In this document: positions 28,135 through 41,142 of the stretch, one piece after another
How positions within the stretch are numbered: the stretch's first letter is position 1
Layout of the letters: every line of letters begins with the position of its first letter
Assembly (NCBI GenBank): GCA_013399305.1
Contig: VXAI01000013.1
Span: forward strand, 4,221,279 to 4,285,278
Length of the DNA: 64,000 nucleotides
Source of the DNA: Rostratula benghalensis
Taxonomy: Eukaryota > Chordata > Aves > Charadriiformes > Rostratulidae
Reading direction: 5' to 3'
Made by a program: the position numbers and the translations under genes
The notes under the pieces: generated by a model
Told to the model about the DNA's origin: nothing
The model's input: the letters and a program-made list of their open reading frames with translations, nothing else
The model's database searches: none

Positions 28135-28605
28135 GAAAACATTTTCCTGCAGACTTTGAATGCATTAATCTAATCTTAGATTTCCACACTTAACTCCAGA
28201 TTTAGACTCAGCAGACCTGAAATAAATTTTTAGTCAAGAGAAAAACACTTGGTCTTACAGCATCCATTGTAAAATTAGATTAGTCACACTCTAGAGGCCA
28301 CTGTTTCTCTTCACTAAGTATAAAAGGTGGGTAGAAAACTAGCATACATGTAGATGGAGCTATCTATACCGAACTGTATATATTATATAGATTTATTTTT
28401 GAAAATCCTTAAAAGTCCTTAAAGTGCACAAATGTTCATAAGTAAATGTGTGGAGTTTTCATTGAGAGATCAAATGGTTTGTCTTGTTTCCCTAACATAC
28501 TAGTTTGATCTCATTCCATCTTCATGACATCTACTTTCTATTTATCATTGGCATAAGAATAGGACACCTCTAAGTCAAGTCAACTGGAATAACTCTTCAC
28601 ACACC

Positions 28606-28619
28606 TTTTTTTTTTTTTT
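28606..28619. repeat. Poly-T run (14 T)
   Basis: Pure homopolymer; no adjacent retroposed transcript recognised. Confidence 0.85.
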
Positions 28620-28957
28620 ACAAGAAAATAAAAAATGCTGCCTATCTAACAATATGGTTTGGGTAAACTTTTCTACCTGAATTTTGTTTGCTTGGTGTCA
28701 AAAAGAATATTTATGCAAGGACACTCTTGTGACATTGAAGGTTCAGAGAATGTTACAGATTGCAATGCTCAAAATGTAGAGAGCATCAGTGAAGACCATT
28801 CTAATTAGAAAACACTGGTGTTCAATCATGGAGATGCTGATAATCATATTAAGTGCCATCAAGGCTCCACTAGAATCTGCTTTCACTAACCCTGGCATTA
28901 GTTAACCATATTTCAAAGACATGGGAAGCTGTACTTTTATCTTCATGACAACACTCC

Positions 28958-29036
28958 GCCCCCACCCCCCAAAAAAAAAACCACAAAAAAAAACCAAACC
29001 AAAAAACCCACCACCAAAACCCAACAAAAAACACAT
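28958..29036 (+). repeat. C-rich then A/C-rich tract beside a CR1 truncation
   Basis: CGCCCCCACCCCCC leads into A10 and then about 60 bases of ACC/AAACC/CCACC units. It ends about 30 bp before the first recognisable CR1 base. Confidence 0.88.
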
Positions 29037-29065
29037 TAAAGTAACCATAAGAATATTGTATCTGT

Positions 29066-30040
29066 CTTGTTTAATATCTTTTTTGGTGATCTAGGTAAAA
29101 GGATTTGATGATCTAGGTAAAGTGCACCCTCTGTAAGTTTGCAGATGACACTAAACTAGGTGGGAGTATTGATCTGCTTTAGGGTAGGAAGACTCTACAG
29201 AGGGCCTTGGACAGGCTGGATGAATGGGCTGAGGCCAGTTGTATGAGATTCAATAAGTCCAGATGTCAGGTCCTGCATTTCGGTCATAACAACCCCAGGC
29301 AATGCTATAAGCTTGGGGAAGAGTGGCTGGAAAGCTGCCCAGCACAAAGAGACCTGGGAGCGCTGGTGGACAGCCGGATGAACATGAGCCAGCAGTGAGC
29401 CCAGGTGGCCAAGATAGCCAACAGCATCCCAGCCTGTATCAGGAACAGTATGTCCAGCAGGAGTAGGGAAGTGATTGTACTTCTGCACTTGGCACTGGTG
29501 AGGCATCACCTTGAGTGCTGTGTTCAGTTCTGGGCCCCTCACTACAAGAATGACATTGAAATGCTGGAGCATGTCCAGAGGAGAGCTACCAAGCTCCTGA
29601 GGGCTCTACAGAACAAGTCCTATGAGGAGAGGCTGAGGGAACTGGACATGTTTAGTTTGGAGACGAGGAGGCTATGAGGAGACCTCATTGTCCTCTACAA
29701 CTACCTGGAAGGAGGTTTTAGAGAGGTAGGTGCTGGTCCCTTCTCACAAGTGATAATGACAGTACCAGAGGAAATGGTCTGGAGTTGCAGTAGGGGAGGT
29801 TTAGACTGGATATTAGAAAGAATGACTTTACTGAAAGAGTGATCAGGCACAGGAATGGCCTGCCCAGGGAAGCAGTTGAATCACCATCCCTGGAGGTGTT
29901 TAAGAAATTAGTAGATGTGGCACTTCAGGGATGCTCTATTGGCCAAGATTGTAGGGAGTGGGTTCCAGTTTTGTGTATGGCTGGACTTGATGATCTCAGA
30001 GTTCCTTTCCAACTGTAACAATTCTGTGATTCTGTGATAT
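29066..30040 (+). mobile_element. CR1 LINE fragment, 3' third with octamer tail
   Basis: A 5'-truncated plus-strand CR1 of about 975 bp. It starts in the reverse-transcriptase domain (FNIF..DL, about 29070), keeps the catalytic block FADDTKL at 29138-29158, runs through LEEWLES-type, [29 protein letters not shown] and YEERLREL blocks, and enters the 3' UTR (CTGGACTTGATGATCTCAGAG). It ends in the avian octamers ATTCTGTGATTCTGTGAT at 30020-30038. Two frames (29207-29398 and 29405-29677) are the same frame split by one TGA. Tail and coding sequence are among the best preserved here, so this is a relatively young copy. It cannot move by itself because the endonuclease and most of RT are missing. 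Confidence 0.96.
29138..29677 (+). pseudogene. CR1 ORF2 C-terminal remnant, three-quarters open
   Basis: The reading frame from the FADD motif to RRL is nearly continuous. The frame is broken by an in-frame TGA at 29396-29398 (where related copies have a TGC Cys after MSQQ) and another at 29675-29677 (where CR1 usually has CGA Arg in RRLRGDL, a CpG-decay change). A further stop (TAG) lies near 29180. Both FADD aspartates that bind the catalytic metal in CR1 reverse transcriptase are kept, but the rest of the polymerase and the N-terminal endonuclease are absent. The antisense frame of 125 codons is a shadow of this region. Confidence 0.9.
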
Positions 30041-30780
30041 AAAATCTGGATTAGTTAATCAGAATTTACAAAAGAAGAAAATGTAGTGCTTTTCAAAACG
30101 CAGTGCTACACTGTGCCAGCATTTATTCTTTAGTGCTCTGAGTTCCCAGAAATATATTTTACTGTTGGAAAGGAATTAGTCAACAATTTAGATGAGTGAA
30201 AATTCATGATCTGGAGTTCATGCTTCATCTCATGCTGATGCAACGAAAAGGGCAGTTCTTTTAGCATTATCTACTACATAGATACTATCTATATACCTAC
30301 TACTGTCTACTACACAGAGTCACAGAGTAATGTTATTATTCACCTTGTGTATGAGAAAAGGACAAGGAAAATTCTGTAAGTAGAGCTCTTGGCAGTCTGT
30401 TACTCTGATCTTTACACATGTACTGCAAAATTTGTGGTGAAGACATCTAAACAGTGCTGTAAATATAAAATACATAAATAACATAATTAATATGAAATAT
30501 ATGTCGAAGTAACACTAAGCTTCTATGGCATGGGAAAAAGCATGTCTTCCAATGGATACCATTGATGTAATCATGCCTGGTTTGAAGACAGATAACACAC
30601 TAACTGAAGAAATAGTATAAAACAGATAGCATCATCTACCTGATGAATTTGTGTCCCAGAGAGTTTGCTGACATCCACAAAATGAAATGCAATACTTAGG
30701 CAGATGTTGAGCCATATCTTTATATGTTTTGTTCTTCTCTCCAACTTGTCCAAAAATCTACATGGAAAAAAAGTAGAGGG

Positions 30781-30827
30781 GAAAATAAAAAAAACCAAAA
30801 CAACAAAAAACCCAACAATCCCCCACC
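30781..30827 (+). repeat. A/C-rich low-complexity tract
   Basis: AAAATAAAAAAAACC, AAAACAACAAAAAACCC and AACAATCCCCCACC units. The 99- and 101-codon frames that overlap it on the two strands depend on this composition. Confidence 0.82.
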
Positions 30828-32908
30828 TGAAACATAATCTGATACTCCAAATAACCCTTGAATGTAAATCTATCATGACAGTCCAAATTTGCAGAGTTAT
30901 AAGAACATATAGACCAACGGAATTAAGTCTTTTTATAGATCCCAGAAAAAGAAAGATTCTTCCGTCAGTATATTTATTTATCTTTCTAAGAATATTTACT
31001 TGACTTTATTGCTTTCAAGTTAATTCAGGACCTTTGAGTGCACAGAATTAATTTTGTTACAGGATCATTTCCTTAGGTGTGATCACTTTGTTTAACTCTA
31101 ATGAAACTTCTATTAAACTTGATATGCCTGAAACCATGCAAACAGATCCTCATTAGCATTTAGCAGTTTTATTTTATTGAAATTCACACTGCCATTGCAT
31201 GGTTGAAGTACCACATCTTCAATATGAATGTGGAAAAACCCTTCAAAATCAAAGGAGGTTATAGAATTGCAATTTAATGAAAGAGTGAAGGAGAAAACCT
31301 AACCATAACATGACAAGTCAAATCAGTTTACTATCCATGCTTGCAAAGATTGTTTCCTTTGCATAACATTGATTTCAGCAATTCATGTGTCATTTCAAAT
31401 TTGCTGCTTCATTCTTCTAAGACTTCAATAACAGAGGAACATCGTCTTCCACATGCAAGTATAAAACCACTCTAGCTTCTAGGACTTTGCAAAAATAATA
31501 TTTAATGATTCTCTCTTTTGACAGTAGTTTTGGAAACTATAACCATTTGGAGAATTATTCTATTACCTATTGCTCAAAGCACATGGAGGGAAGGAGCAAA
31601 AGAAAGGGAGATTAGAGAAAGAATTAACAGACCAATGTTCTGCAAAATTGAGTATCAAGGCTCTGGAATAAATGGAGTACCAGAGAGGTGTCTGGAACAC
31701 CCTGATTTTGTTGATTTATAGATTAGAAATTATAGTAGATTATATGTATAGGCAGCAGATAAATAATTCATTGATATTATGATATAATTAATATTTTGAG
31801 TGGATTAGAGAGTTAGAAAAGTTATTAAAATATAAAAACATATTACAATGAAAAAGTATTTAATGGATATACAATAACAAGCTAATTATAACTGAAAGAG
31901 GTTTGAGTACGTTGAATGTGTCTTCATAATAAATATAGCAGTTGACCATAGTAAACTAATGTTACAAGAACATTTCTGTTTAATAAATGTGATCTAAAGC
32001 TGGGCTTATAAAATCATGGAAGTACAAACTCTTTAAGATGACAAGACTAAAGTTCCACTAAACCAGCTTTTGCATTTGCTCTGGTCTAGTGTAAATTTTT
32101 CATTCTTGTGAAAGATTCATCCAGAACTGTGCTTCAGCTAGGAAAATGGTGTCATCATTTCCATTCCCACGCTGCGCAAACAAACCCAATTGTTTACAAT
32201 TACCTTTCCAAGCCATTATGACAGGGAGTACAATTTGCTGGCATTAATCAAAAGCCTTAGGCCAGTCTGTTTTTTTCTGACAAGAAGAAATACATGATGG
32301 GAGGTTTTGCCAAGAAACTAGCTAGCAATGAATAGAAAAGTGAATTAGTGTGTGCCATAATAACAAAGGAGAAAGAATGTATGGTTTCTTGTCACTCAGA
32401 AGCAGAATCAACCACCCAAAAGCAGAGATTCACTGAGGTAGTGGACACACAACTTCAAACATAAGATTAGTTTTTGCCAGCTCAGCTATCATAAATAATG
32501 AAAATGTGGTATGTAAAATGCTCTGCATGTGAAAGACACAAAAGGCAATACAGAAAGAGAACAAAAAACAATCTTTACATGGGTGAAACAGGAGAAAGCA
32601 TATTTTCTGAATTATTTGCAGAATAGTTTAGACTAAAAGATATAGTCTGGTGTCCTGAACTACTGAAGAAAAACTAGTTGATCTTGGCTGCTGTCCTCAT
32701 ACCATATTCTCTTTAGAGACTGCCAGAAAGTAAGTAAAACTTCTGAATTTCTGAAGCAGATTGTGGGAATGAACCCAGGTGTTTTTTGGGCCAGACAGCT
32801 TTGGAGGTATAGAATGAAACATTTAGGTCAGCAGAGTAGAGGTCTGATCTTAATTTACTCCTATTTCCGATGAGATTTGTCTGTTGTTATTATCTACTAT
32901 TATCTGTC

Positions 32909-32931
32909 TATTATTATTATTATTATTATAA
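32909..32931. repeat. (TTA)n microsatellite
   Basis: About seven TTA units, preceded by imperfect TTATTATCTACTATTATC copies from about 32886, so the array was probably longer and has decayed. Confidence 0.92.
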
Positions 32932-33753
32932 TATTTACTTGCTATCTTGCTTGATTCACTTGTTTACTATTACGAAGTACACAGATGGAAAAAGAAACCT
33001 CCAAGTATAAAGCCTTGTTTTTACCTTGAAAATTGTTAAGTCAATCAGGAGAAATATAGAAAACCACTATGTCTAAACTTTTAGAACTGCATTCACTTTA
33101 GTGTAGCAGTACTCCAAACTAAGAACTCCATGAACCTGTAGGTGAGTTTTAATTTTCACTTGAGATTTAATTAGGCTGTTCAGATGGAGGGGTATGTAGG
33201 ATTTGGTAATTGCAATGAGTTGAATTTTGCCTTTTTTTCACAGACTGGGAACATTTTTGGCTTTTTTTAAAAATTTATTTCCTGGGATAAAGTTATATTT
33301 CCTGACAGCAGATATTACAGGGGCAACAGAGACGGAACTGGTGACTCCTGAAGGTTGGGTAAGAAAATATGGAGTCTCTATACATAATATACTATTTTAT
33401 GTATCAGGCTGACTTCCAAGAGTGTGTTCTCCCAGTTCCTCTGACAAAGAAGTATTATCGTGTCTATAAAAACCCCAAATGAGAATCTTTTGGCTGTTTC
33501 CCTTCAAACACTTTTTTCTGAAGGATTTTAAATTTCTTGTATGGTTAGCTCGTTACCAGTAGTCTGTAGTGAATGCATTATTTTTCTTATTTCCTTTTTA
33601 GTATAGCAATCAGAATTGTTATTAAAATGGGGATTGAATTTCCTACATTATTAAAGAAAAGTTGCCTGTAATTAAGATGTTACATTTAATTAAATAACAG
33701 AGCTCCAGCTTTCCACAAATTGTCTGCTTATTCAGGTGTTAGATATGATGTAA

Positions 33754-33769
33754 TTTTTTTTTTTTTTTT
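33754..33769. repeat. Poly-T run (16 T)
   Basis: Pure homopolymer followed by CTCACAG, which makes a splice-acceptor-like T-run plus CAG, but no open exon with other support follows. Confidence 0.88.
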
Positions 33770-35382
33770 CTCACAGTATAAATTGAGAATTAACAAAAAA
33801 TGGTATTTAACATTTATCTTCTGCTTATGCAAAAATCACATCCTGGCTTATAACAGCCATGCTGGATTCCTGTCCGTTGCCCTGTGGAACCAAAGGAAAT
33901 CCTAAATCTTCTCCTTTGTTCTTGACAAGGAAATACTCATGACACTTGTGATATACAATACCTAGCACTACAAGATAATCTTCAATAACATCACTCATTC
34001 AGTGCTCTTTGTGACTTTGCCTCTTTACCAGAAGTACATTTACATACACAAACAGTTGAAGTTAATGACCGCTATGGGGGCTCAGAAGACCTGTATGTAA
34101 CATGACTGCAGCTTGGAAAATGTCTTTTTTGAATAAAATTCTGGACTCACTGATTGCACTTGAATGTAAAGATTGTAAAACTGTTATATAATACTTAAAA
34201 ATTTGACATACCTAAACTTATTTGCTTTTAAACTCATCATGTGAATGTGTTAGGATGGATATTAACAAGATTCATGTATTTCTGAGGTACTATGTATATT
34301 TTTAAAATTGTTAAGCTCTTATCTGGCCTTACTGAAGAATTCATCTGACGGTGAATCATGATAATAAATGTAGTTACATTTGCTGGAGTGTTTTCTTTTC
34401 CTTCTTTTCATTACTTCATATTGTTCAGTTTCTCAAGTCAGGTTATACTTGCAATGTGTATCCACAATTTAGTTTTTTATCTGCAAAAGTTGCTACTAAC
34501 CTAACCAATAGTCCTTGATTAGGTACAGTATTCTTTTTTTCCCTTCACTATATCCTGAGCCAGTTCTTAGCCCTCACGTGGACCAGCTCCACTTAATATA
34601 TGATCACTTATGGATCTGAAAATGGAATCCTGTATGTCCCTCTGGTATAGCTCCATCAAATTCCTGCTGTTTGTTCTACCTTACTTTGCTATTTATAGTC
34701 ATAAAAAATTCCTCTCTCATATCAATTTCATTTTTTCACAGAGAAAGCACCACATCACTACTATGGTAACACTGAAGTTGCATAAGTTACTTTCCACTTA
34801 ATGATGCGTTTACAGTACTGACACAGAATATTAGTTCAATACAACGTTGTACATTGTGATTATTGTTCATCAATTGAATGAAAGTCATTACCCTCAAGGA
34901 AAAGCATAACTAAAACCAGATCAGATTTTATTATGGTGTTTTCAAATGGCAGCCAGGAAAATAACCTGTGGCTCCACTTTAAATAAAATTGTGATTTCAT
35001 TATCCCATTTTATTAGCTAGACACATACTTCGAGGCTCAATTCTATCTATCATACACCTATCCATTAAAACCATAATTTCCTATGTATAATCTATTCCAC
35101 TGAGGACTGTTGCCAACACAGCACTTGAACCCCTGAGGTGTTTTTTTTTTCTTTTCTGTATGTTTGTTTTTGTATGGTTTTTTTCTGTATGTCCTGTTTT
35201 GTTTATACACAAAAGAACTAGAAAGTTCTTGAAGTTCATTACTTAAAGTTATTATTTTTTTTTTCCATTTTGACGCAAAGGTGTCAAAATATGCACAAGT
35301 ATCAGCACTCATTCTTCCTCCTCCCTTCCTCTCAACTGACTTTTTTCACGGCCACAGATGCTATTTGCTATGTATTTAATAA

Positions 35383-35434
35383 TCATATGTATATATATAT
35401 CATATATATCGTATATATCATATATGTATATGTG
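35383..35434. repeat. Interrupted (TA)/(ATATC)/(TATG) microsatellite
   Basis: Alternating purine-pyrimidine tract of ATATGTATATATATAT, CATATATATCGTATATATC and ATATATGTATATGTG units. Nearly self-complementary, so it could extrude hairpins. The Tyr/Ile-rich 63-codon frame through it is an artefact. Confidence 0.93.
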
Positions 35435-36115
35435 AATGCAACAAGTAGAAATAAAGAATGATGATCTCATTCTTTTCTTTCAAAAGAAAATACTTTAAAA
35501 CTTAGATCTATGTTTATGATATTTTTAATGAAAATTATTATAAAATGTAGTAATTGGCATGAAGTTGTTCTTACAATAGGGAAATTCAAGAGCTGCAAGT
35601 AGAGGGCTAACTGCTTTGAAATACCTTGTGCCAAGTTCAGGAAAATGCTGAACTTGTGATTCTAAAGCAAAACTGGAGGATCAGAAAGTATTTCTTGCCA
35701 TATGGGTGTGAGAAATTTTCCTTTATGAGGACAGAATGGATAAAAGCAAATAAATACTAATTATTCTCTCTCTCTCTTCCTTTTGTTATTGTTTGTTTGC
35801 CTTTTTGTTTCTTTGCAACAAACAAACTTTTTTTTTTTCTTTCATATTTAACTTTTCAGGTACAGAAATGAAAGATTGGAAAGAGATGAAAGTCAACATC
35901 TTGTCCTCAGCTACCACCAAAAATCAGTGGGTTTTTCCATAGTGACTTTTACACTGCTATTTCATCATTTCAACCCTTATTTCAGTTTGGGTTAGACTAG
36001 TTTGATTCTAGCAGTCCTCTATTTGACAGACTGCTTGAGAAAAAAAAGGAGTGGATCATAGATATTTATTTTGGTTTATAAGTCTTTAGTAATTTCAATC
36101 TTCCTCATATAACAG

Positions 36116-36309
36116 AAACTATGGCTAGCATAGCTCCTTGCCCAGCCGTGATAACTCATCCTTTAACACAGGAAACAAAACCCCTGGATCCTCAAGTAAT
36201 ATGGCAGGAGTTGTATGAATTATTTCATCTATACAATGCCAGAATTAAAGATCCCAGTGTGGGTGAAATATACCAGCTGAGTTTAAACAAGGATATTATC
36301 AGCAATCTG
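36116..36309 (+). other. Tentative exon-like open segment, unidentified
   Basis: An open frame from ATG at 36121 runs 67 codons to TAA at 36322-36324. It looks more like real coding sequence than its neighbours: mixed, balanced residues with amphipathic stretches such as VIWQELYELFHLYNARIKD. It is preceded by a pyrimidine-rich stretch ending in CAG (36091-36115), which would serve as a 3' splice site, and a GTAGGA that could be a weak 5' splice site begins at 36310, leaving 63 codons in phase 0. I do not recognise the protein. No second exon, promoter or poly-A signal could be tied to it. It may equally be an exon of a host gene, a decayed retroposed fragment or chance. Confidence 0.25.
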
Positions 36310-37047
36310 GTAGGAAGAGGGTAACCAAGAGAATAATAAAAATGGTTATAGACCATACAGAATTCTTTCTCCCGGTCACAGTGTGTAAGTCCAGTAGAAG
36401 ACTAACACATTTCAGCAGTGTCACATGTCACTAATGCAGAGTCAAACAAGACAACCCCTTAATAAATTAGAAAGTAATATAAACATTTTATGTACTGTAT
36501 GCATAAATAAGAAAAGAACCAGGGAATAGTTTCACTGTCGGGTACATAAATGGCATGTCATATGACTATGACATGCTAAGAAAATCACAGCAACAGCAGC
36601 GAGCACATTAGTAATAGAAAATCTCAGTGTTTCCATAGCAATGGGGTAATCCCAGGGTGAGATATAATGTAAAGATTAAATACTCATAAATTATAAGAGT
36701 TTTCTTTATAGAGAAACTAATGAGAGGGGAAAAGGTCTGCCGACCTCAATGTACTTAAATTTAGGAGCAAAAGATAGAAATTCAGAAAATCCAACACTAT
36801 AATTCTTAAGTTCAAAAATAATGTCTACAATTAACGAAAAAGATAATTGAATATTTTTAAAAGGGTGCTAAAAGATTAAAAAGCCTGTTATCCCTGTGGA
36901 CATTGTTCAAAATTACTACTTCACGCAGTATACATAAATATGACAAACTAAAATGAACTTCAAAATGACAAATAATCAAACTCTCCAACAAGCTTCTTGA
37001 CTAAAAGATAAGTTGAAGGACATTGTTATAATTACAGTTACTTCCTT

Positions 37048-37079
37048 AAAACAAAACAAAACAAAACAAAACAAAACAA
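37048..37079 (+). repeat. (AAAAC)n microsatellite
   Basis: About six perfect AAAAC units followed by AACCCC. Confidence 0.95.
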
Positions 37080-37205
37080 CCCCTCCAGCAATACAAAAAT
37101 TAACAAAATAAAAAATGGCATAAATTATGGCAGGTTAAATATAAAATTATAAAAAGTTGTTTTGAAAAGGAGCTTTCTAAATACATTAAAAGTACCAGTA
37201 AAACC

Positions 37206-37230
37206 TTTTTTTTTTTTTTTTTTTTTTTTT
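37206..37230. repeat. Poly-T run (25 T)
   Basis: The longest pure homopolymer in the window. It could be the complement of a poly-A tail of a minus-strand retroposed sequence lying to its right, but nothing there is recognisable. Confidence 0.93.
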
Positions 37231-40200
37231 AAGTTCAATAGATGAGAAAGTTGTAATAGGAATGTTCAAGACAGATAAGATCAGAATAGAGAAATAAAAG
37301 TACTATTTGCATTTGAGTTCACTTCCTGGAAATTTTCTTTAAGTGAGGTAAATTGAAGAAATATTTACAGACTAACAAATTACAAAAAGATATTTAAAAA
37401 AAAAATTAAAATCAATAACAAGAAATTGTCAATTATTTATCCACTGCCCAGGAAGAACTAAAACATAAAGTTGTCAAATTTCATTTCATATCACTTAAAC
37501 TCATTATCAGTAGAACAAACTCAGCTCTTAGGCACCTCCATAGTACAAATTATACTGAAAATAAAATTGCTGTAATACTTAAGTCAAATAAGAGGATCTT
37601 GAACAGAGCCTCTGAATGAATGAGGTGATTTCACTTACACCACAAAGTGTAGCTCATCAGAAGCTATTAACTCAGCAAATGTATTAAATTAACAGATGAT
37701 GACTCTCCATTACTTTATCCATGGTAATGTTTAATGGCCATCTGTTTTGAGACTCATGTTAATCAAACTGTAAAATTCAGAGATATCAAGTGCAGAGTGA
37801 CCTATTATTCACTTGGTTCATCTCCTTCAAAGGTACAACATGGACTTAAAGTACGGTCTAGAGACATAAATGTATTTTTATATGACAAGAAACTAGAGAT
37901 TTTATCAAAAAACCTGCAGGGAATGATTAAGAAATAAAATGGCCAGAGGATAGAGGGTTACACAGGGAGTAGATTTTTTAACTCTCTTAAGTAAGATAAA
38001 AATAAAATGAAAGGCAAATACCTGTAGAAGTTATTTAGGCAGGGCCTTTTATCACAATATAGAGTAATTTGTGTCACTTACTACCACAGAAGAAAATTGT
38101 TTTTAAAAGCTAAACAAAGTCATAAAAAGTAATAATACAAATTAATATAGATACTAATGAAATATAGCTTTAAGTTCATAAGGCTGTAGATTTTAATGTA
38201 TAGGATAGTCAATGAGACAGTCCCCTTTAAGAAAACTTCTTTAGGATTATTCCACAGTGTTTTAGAGAATCTATGGTCGTATAATGTGGTTTTTGTTCAC
38301 TATCCTTATGTTTATGATTTCTTCCCGCTTACTGTATTATAGTTTATACTGTACATACTGTATGCATCTAAAATTCCTTTCCTTATGGGGAATAGGAAGA
38401 TTTCCAGAGAAAGAAGGACCAACCAAAGCTGCAAAAATTGTCTGGAGGAGAGAGACAGAAAAAGAGGGAAAAGAGTTCTAAAGTATTTGTGGAAGGAAAT
38501 ACCACATGCAGTTAATGACCATATGCATATAATTCTCAAATACACCTGACAATAATGGGGAACACCATGTGTGAAAGTAACAGTTTTTGTGTAGATTAAT
38601 ATATTATTCTCTTAAGAATTCAGTCCAGAACAATGACAATAGCTGTAAGTCTCATACAGTCAGGACTCCCCAAAGCTCTAAAAAAATGACTTATAAAACT
38701 TTATTAATCATTTACGTGGATGCTTCAGCACCTGATATGGTACAATACAATTAAATGCACCGAATGTGTCCATTTCCTCCTATCATTAATCTGTTCTGCA
38801 TGGCATATGCCGAGATGCTTGTATTGGCTACTCACAAATACAATGGAGGACTAGAACCATCAGTGAACATAATGTAGGGACACAGAGTTACCTCTACAAC
38901 AGCGTACGTCCAGAAACAGCTCAGTCAAGTTTAGAAATCCTTTCGAATTCTGGCCTTGCATGTGAGCTTTATACTTGCATAAGACTGTGTTACTTCATAA
39001 GAACTTGCTGGCTTTCTTCTCTGTGTCTCTGGCAAGCTAAAGGACCTTTTCTGCACTTCCTATTGCAAAATACATGTCTTCTAAACAGATCCGTTCCAGA
39101 TGCTATTGAAGCGCTATTTTGATTACTCGATTCTTTATTAATTTAGATGATGTGAACAAGTTGAATAAGTTAATTGTCCACACATGATTCACAAGGTCAG
39201 ATATTTCCAGCACGTCACTTAGTGACCTGTTCAAAGTGTTGATCAGAGTGTGGTTCTTTTCACTGTGAACAGACCTAAGACATTTGAGTTAGAAATAGAG
39301 CCATACTAAAATAGTTTTGCTTACTTGGTTTGCTCCATAGGCGAGGGAATCTGACAGCGGTCAATGGGATCTAAGGCCTCCAGCTAGGCAGGTCTTTTGT
39401 AAGAAACTTGCTGAATTTAATACTTTGAATGAAGGACATGACTATTCCTTATTTTGAAAATATTTATCTCTGTCCAATAAATAGAAAGAAAAAAATATCT
39501 TTATGTAAAGCAATTTTAACACAAGAAGTAAAAGTTTTAATTTTATGCTCTGTTTAGCAAGCACCCACAATGGCAGACTTATAAATGATATAGTCAGCTT
39601 TGCCACTGTATTCTGCATGAGATATAAATTAAAACTAGAGTGAGTAATGATTCTTGCAGTAGGTTTTTCTACTTCTAATCTAAGAGAAAAATTGAGGAAA
39701 TTGAAGTCTTTTGCTATTATTTTGTTATGTATGGAGAATACTTCTTAAACATAAAACACTTCAGCCAATTAGGTCCTCAGTCATATGGAATTTTTCAGAT
39801 AAAAGTTAGTATTTCAAAAATATTTACAAAACTAAAGTCAGCCAATGTATATCATAAACCACATCAAGCAATATCTTAGAAGTTTCTGGCCTATATGTAG
39901 CATAAAGGACCACAGCTCCCTTAAGGCTTTGGGGTATAACTTCCATAAGATTTGTTATTGCAAATAACATTTCCTTGTGAGGTAAAGGAAACTTGAACTA
40001 ACTTTAGAACTACTTCCTATATGTAGTGAAAGTGAAAAAAAATGTAAAATGACATTCTCATGTGTCAAGCCAGACGAAATTGGAAGACTCACAATAACTG
40101 ATCTTGAAAATAGAGAGGAAATTAAGAAAATGACAGTTTTATGGCTGGCTTCTTAACATACTAGCAGCACTGAGGAGTTAATAGCACAGGTATCAAAACA

Positions 40201-41142
40201 GGAAGAGTATTTCAAACTGAAGGTTTTTAGGAAAATAACATCTTTTTGCTATGGTGATACATTTACATCAGGGCAAAGTATTCTAACTAGGGTAATTTGA
40301 ATTGATTTAATATTAACAATATTAATTTAAATTCATAACATTAACATAAAGAACATAACAATTAAGCAATTCACTGTCGTGTCCAGGAATAGACAGGAAA
40401 ATAGGTGATTTTCCAGCTTTAAAATGTCAACACTTGACTTTTTAGGAAGGACTGGAATATAGACTCAGACAAATGTAGCTTCAAAAATCAGTGGAAAACA
40501 ACCATGAAAGTAAAGGTATATTGTATTTATTGTGGTAGATAAAGTACATTAGCAGCAGGAAAAAGACATTTCAGTTAGTTATAAAGACACCATTAATTTT
40601 CTCAGTCCCATTTCTTTGACATGACTGGGTCCAAATCTACTGCCATTTCCACAAGTACGATTTTGACTACTTATGCTGAGCCGAAGCCAGCTACACTAGC
40701 ATAGTCAGGGACATAATTTCACTTAATAGCTGTAAAAGGGTAATAAAACTGTTTAGGCTTGTAAAATGATTTTTTTTTTCTTTAAATCTATAGTGAGTGG
40801 AAGCCTCTACTCAACAAACTTATATTGGAGAATTAAAGGAAAAAGAAAGAAACTGTGTAGATTTCTAGTTCAGGAATGCTGAACATCCCAGGGCAGCAGA
40901 AAACTACTTTACTGTAATAAACAGACTCTGCACTTATTTTTGTACCAAAATATGCTCCAGTGAAATAGTTACCAGTAGCTGCAGGTAAATGAATTTAAGA
41001 TCAGTTTCCAATTTTTAAAACAGTAAGACAAAAAGTTCCAAAAGATTCTGAGAGGCATTTTTATCTTTACCTTTCCACAATTTTTGCCTTTTGCTCTCCT
41101 TTTCTCTTAATTTATTTTTTTAATGTCTTTTTCATTAGATAG

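Larger units (their letters stand above)
22601..28957. other. Unique AT-rich non-coding stretch
   Basis: No gene was recognised. The 90-codon frame at 23951-24223 overlaps a possible ancient repeat (separate entry). The 87- and 86-codon frames at 26.15-26.68 kb have no recognisable domain. Simple A-rich and T-rich runs are scattered through it. Confidence 0.65.
30041..41142. other. Unique AT-rich non-coding stretch
   Basis: No confirmed gene. It contains one tentative exon-like segment (36.1-36.3 kb, separate entry), several simple repeats, and otherwise AT-rich unique sequence with chance frames of 60-101 codons lacking recognisable domains. Confidence 0.65.

Noticed and set aside
29195..29572. 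125-codon minus-strand open frame
   Set aside because: Antisense of the CR1 ORF2 remnant at 29.1-29.7 kb.
37206..37230. T25 as proof of a retroposed gene
   Set aside because: No mRNA-like sequence or flanking duplication could be recognised next to it.
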